NCBI GenBank assembly: GCA_964347945.1
Contig: CAYGAW010000056.1
Span: forward strand, 1 to 41,174
DNA from: CAYGAW01 sp964347945
Lineage (GTDB): Bacteria; Chloroflexota; Anaerolineae; UBA7937; B3-Chlor
Length of the DNA stretch: 41,174 bases
Direction: 5' to 3'
The notes under the pieces were generated by a model. The model was given only the letters and a program-made list of their open reading frames with translations, did no database searches and was not told where the DNA came from. A program made the position numbers and the translations under genes. Shown in pieces: positions 39,957 through 41,174 of the stretch (within the stretch, counting starts at the first letter, position 1; every line of letters begins with the position of its first letter).

Positions 39957-41174
39957 TCAGATCATGGTCAGAAGCAACCAAGCACCCAAAGTGGCGAAGA
40001 AGACGGCTGTTAGCAGCTTGACCAACGCAGCATTGCGTCGCAGGAACGTCGCCAACTGCAGCGAAGTAGTGCCGTAGTACACCAGCACGAAGATGATCAC
40101 CAGGGGCACGATGAACATCAGGTTGTACAGCACCAGGTATGACATGGCGTTGATGCGTAGTTCCGGCACCCCGGTGACGAAGATGATGGTGGGCAGATAT
40201 ACCTGTCCCGTACACGCCAGCTCGAGCAGCGATACGACGACACCTGTCAGGAAAGCCGCCCAGACATAGTTCCGCACGCTGGCTCCCTCTCTTATCGCCC
40301 TCCGCACTCGTTTACGCAGCATGTCCGGCAATCTCAATGCCGTGTCCTCGAGTCGCCCTTGCCTGATCCTGTACAGGTCGTAAAGGGCGAACCCTGCCAG
40401 CACCAGGCAGAAGATCCCGGTTGCCAGGTAGATCAAGCGCGAGAGCGCCTCGACAACTGCCAGAGAGTGCACGAACCCCAGCACTCCGACGCCCACCAGG
40501 AAATAGGCGAGGAAGACTGCACCTGCGAAAGCGGCTCCAACGAGGAGGATCTCCCTACCCTTTCGCTCCATCGCTGCGAGATAGGATACGAAGAAGATGA
40601 TCGTCGTGAAGGCGCAAGGGTTGAGACCATCCAGGAGACCTGCACCTGCGACCGCCAACACACCAAAAGACTTGAAACGCTGTATGATCCTATTGACAGC
40701 TGCGGACGACTCCTCCTCGAGCCCTTCCCAAGGAGGAATGCAGCCCACCAGACTGTGCCTGCCTATCACCTCCTCCAACCGCTCCAGGGTGATCTCGCTT
40801 CCAACCAGGTACTCGTTCCCCACAAACACGGCGGGGGTGAGCAAACGCTTCTCTGGTGGCACCCCGGTCCGTTCGGAGATGGCCTCGTTGAGAGGTGCAC
40901 AGGTGTTGATGTCGAAAGACCGCAATTCGAGGTTTGGATGCTGCTCTTGCAGGTACGACAGGTCATAGGCTACGCGGTCGCATTCCGCACAGCCCGGGCT
41001 GTGGAAGTAGGCGATGTACACGGGTGCGGCCAACTCTCCTGCGACGACCTCACAGACTCCTGCTTCTTCTGGATTGGCAGGCTCTTCGCAGAACGGATCT
41101 GTAGAGGACCCTGGCGGTACCTCGGGCGGAGCGGCAGGCGAATCGTCGCTGGGGAAATCGCAGCCCCCTGCCGC
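39957..41174 (-). CDS. Thioredoxin-like/CcdA-DsbD-type membrane redox protein (5' end cut by window)
   Basis: The frame is open to the right edge. Visible residues begin AAGGCDFPSDDSPAAPPEVPP, which looks like the tail of a lipoprotein-type signal and a Pro-rich linker, so the real start lies outside. The apparent TTG at 41033 is not the start. A thioredoxin-like domain follows with CxxC in FHSPGCAECDRV. About six membrane helices come next, with the CcdA/DsbD hallmark GLNPCAFTTIIFF and a second conserved Cys in LLELACTGQVYLP. The Cys pair in the membrane part would relay electrons from the cytoplasm to the exported thioredoxin domain. It is likely involved in extracytoplasmic disulfide reduction or cytochrome c maturation. 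Confidence 0.88.
   Translation of the reverse strand, partial: AAGGCDFPSDDSPAAPPEVPPGSSTDPFCEEPANPEEAGVCEVVAGELAAPVYIAYFHSPGCAECDRVAYDLSYLQEQHPNLELRSFDINTCAPLNEAISERTGVPPEKRLLTPAVFVGNEYLVGSEITLERLEEVIGRHSLVGCIPPWEGLEEESSAAVNRIIQRFKSFGVLAVAGAGLLDGLNPCAFTTIIFFVSYLAAMERKGREILLVGAAFAGAVFLAYFLVGVGVLGFVHSLAVVEALSRLIYLATGIFCLVLAGFALYDLYRIRQGRLEDTALRLPDMLRKRVRRAIREGASVRNYVWAAFLTGVVVSLLELACTGQVYLPTIIFVTGVPELRINAMSYLVLYNLMFIVPLVIIFVLVYYGTTSLQLATFLRRNAALVKLLTAVFFATLGAWLLLTMI

Overview
The window looks like a chromosomal segment of a Chloroflexota bacterium, most likely Anaerolineae-like. This is an inference from style, not from a marker gene. At least five envelope or secreted proteins carry low-complexity Thr/Pro linkers. 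Start codons are often GTG or TTG, the GC content is moderately high, and anaerobic-type enzymes (2-hydroxyacyl-CoA dehydratase family with its activator) sit beside ordinary housekeeping genes. There is no rRNA, CRISPR array, insertion sequence or prophage. It reads as core chromosome with a few lineage-specific proteins. Both edge genes are cut by the window: a glycoside hydrolase at the left and a thioredoxin/CcdA-type membrane protein at the right.

Layout. Positions 1-8160 hold a partial glycoside hydrolase, a PT-linker surface protein, tRNA-Val(CAC), an orphan sensor kinase, membrane proteins, a sortase, and rfaE2-murJ. Positions 8200-14750 (plus strand) hold an M23 peptidase, a decayed zinc-ribbon remnant, dnaX, ybaB-recR, a RodZ-like protein and rimO. 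Positions 14758-17914 (minus) are a Fur-family regulator followed by znuA-znuC-znuB, with a palindromic operator and a near-consensus promoter in front of the regulator. Positions 17921-20771 hold an HExxH secreted metallopeptidase and an upstream membrane/Ig-like protein. Positions 20770-23404 hold xerD, a bPH2/SHOCT membrane protein and purine nucleoside phosphorylase. Positions 23475-28178 form a ruvB-queH-glycosyltransferase-DUF2905-queA cluster, in which QueH carries an unusual N-terminal domain resembling the PLMP/RRXRR segment of IscB nucleases. Positions 28275-28774 encode a DksA/TraR-type zinc finger protein. Positions 28763-33893 are a tightly overlapping five-gene operon: TolB-like propeller, MazG-like pyrophosphohydrolase, TIM-barrel isomerase/epimerase, amidohydrolase and adenine deaminase. 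Positions 33971-36540 hold a secreted jelly-roll protein, a pyruvate-kinase-C-domain-like protein, a structured inverted repeat and a DUF11-like protein with a PEP-CTERM-like tail. Positions 36738-39945 are a three-gene 2-hydroxyacyl-CoA dehydratase-type operon.

How the genes work together. Purine salvage is represented twice (PNP and adenine deaminase), and a MazG-like house-cleaning enzyme shares the adenine deaminase operon. Queuosine synthesis is represented by QueA plus QueH, co-directional with ruvB. Zinc or manganese uptake is under a linked Fur-type repressor. DNA maintenance is represented by DnaX, YbaB, RecR, RuvB and XerD. The envelope set (MurJ, RodZ-like, M23, sortase, PEP-CTERM-like protein) suggests a surface built with several anchoring routes. 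Compactness is a recurring theme. There are six 4-base stop/start overlaps, and at three places a terminator hairpin runs directly into the next gene's promoter.
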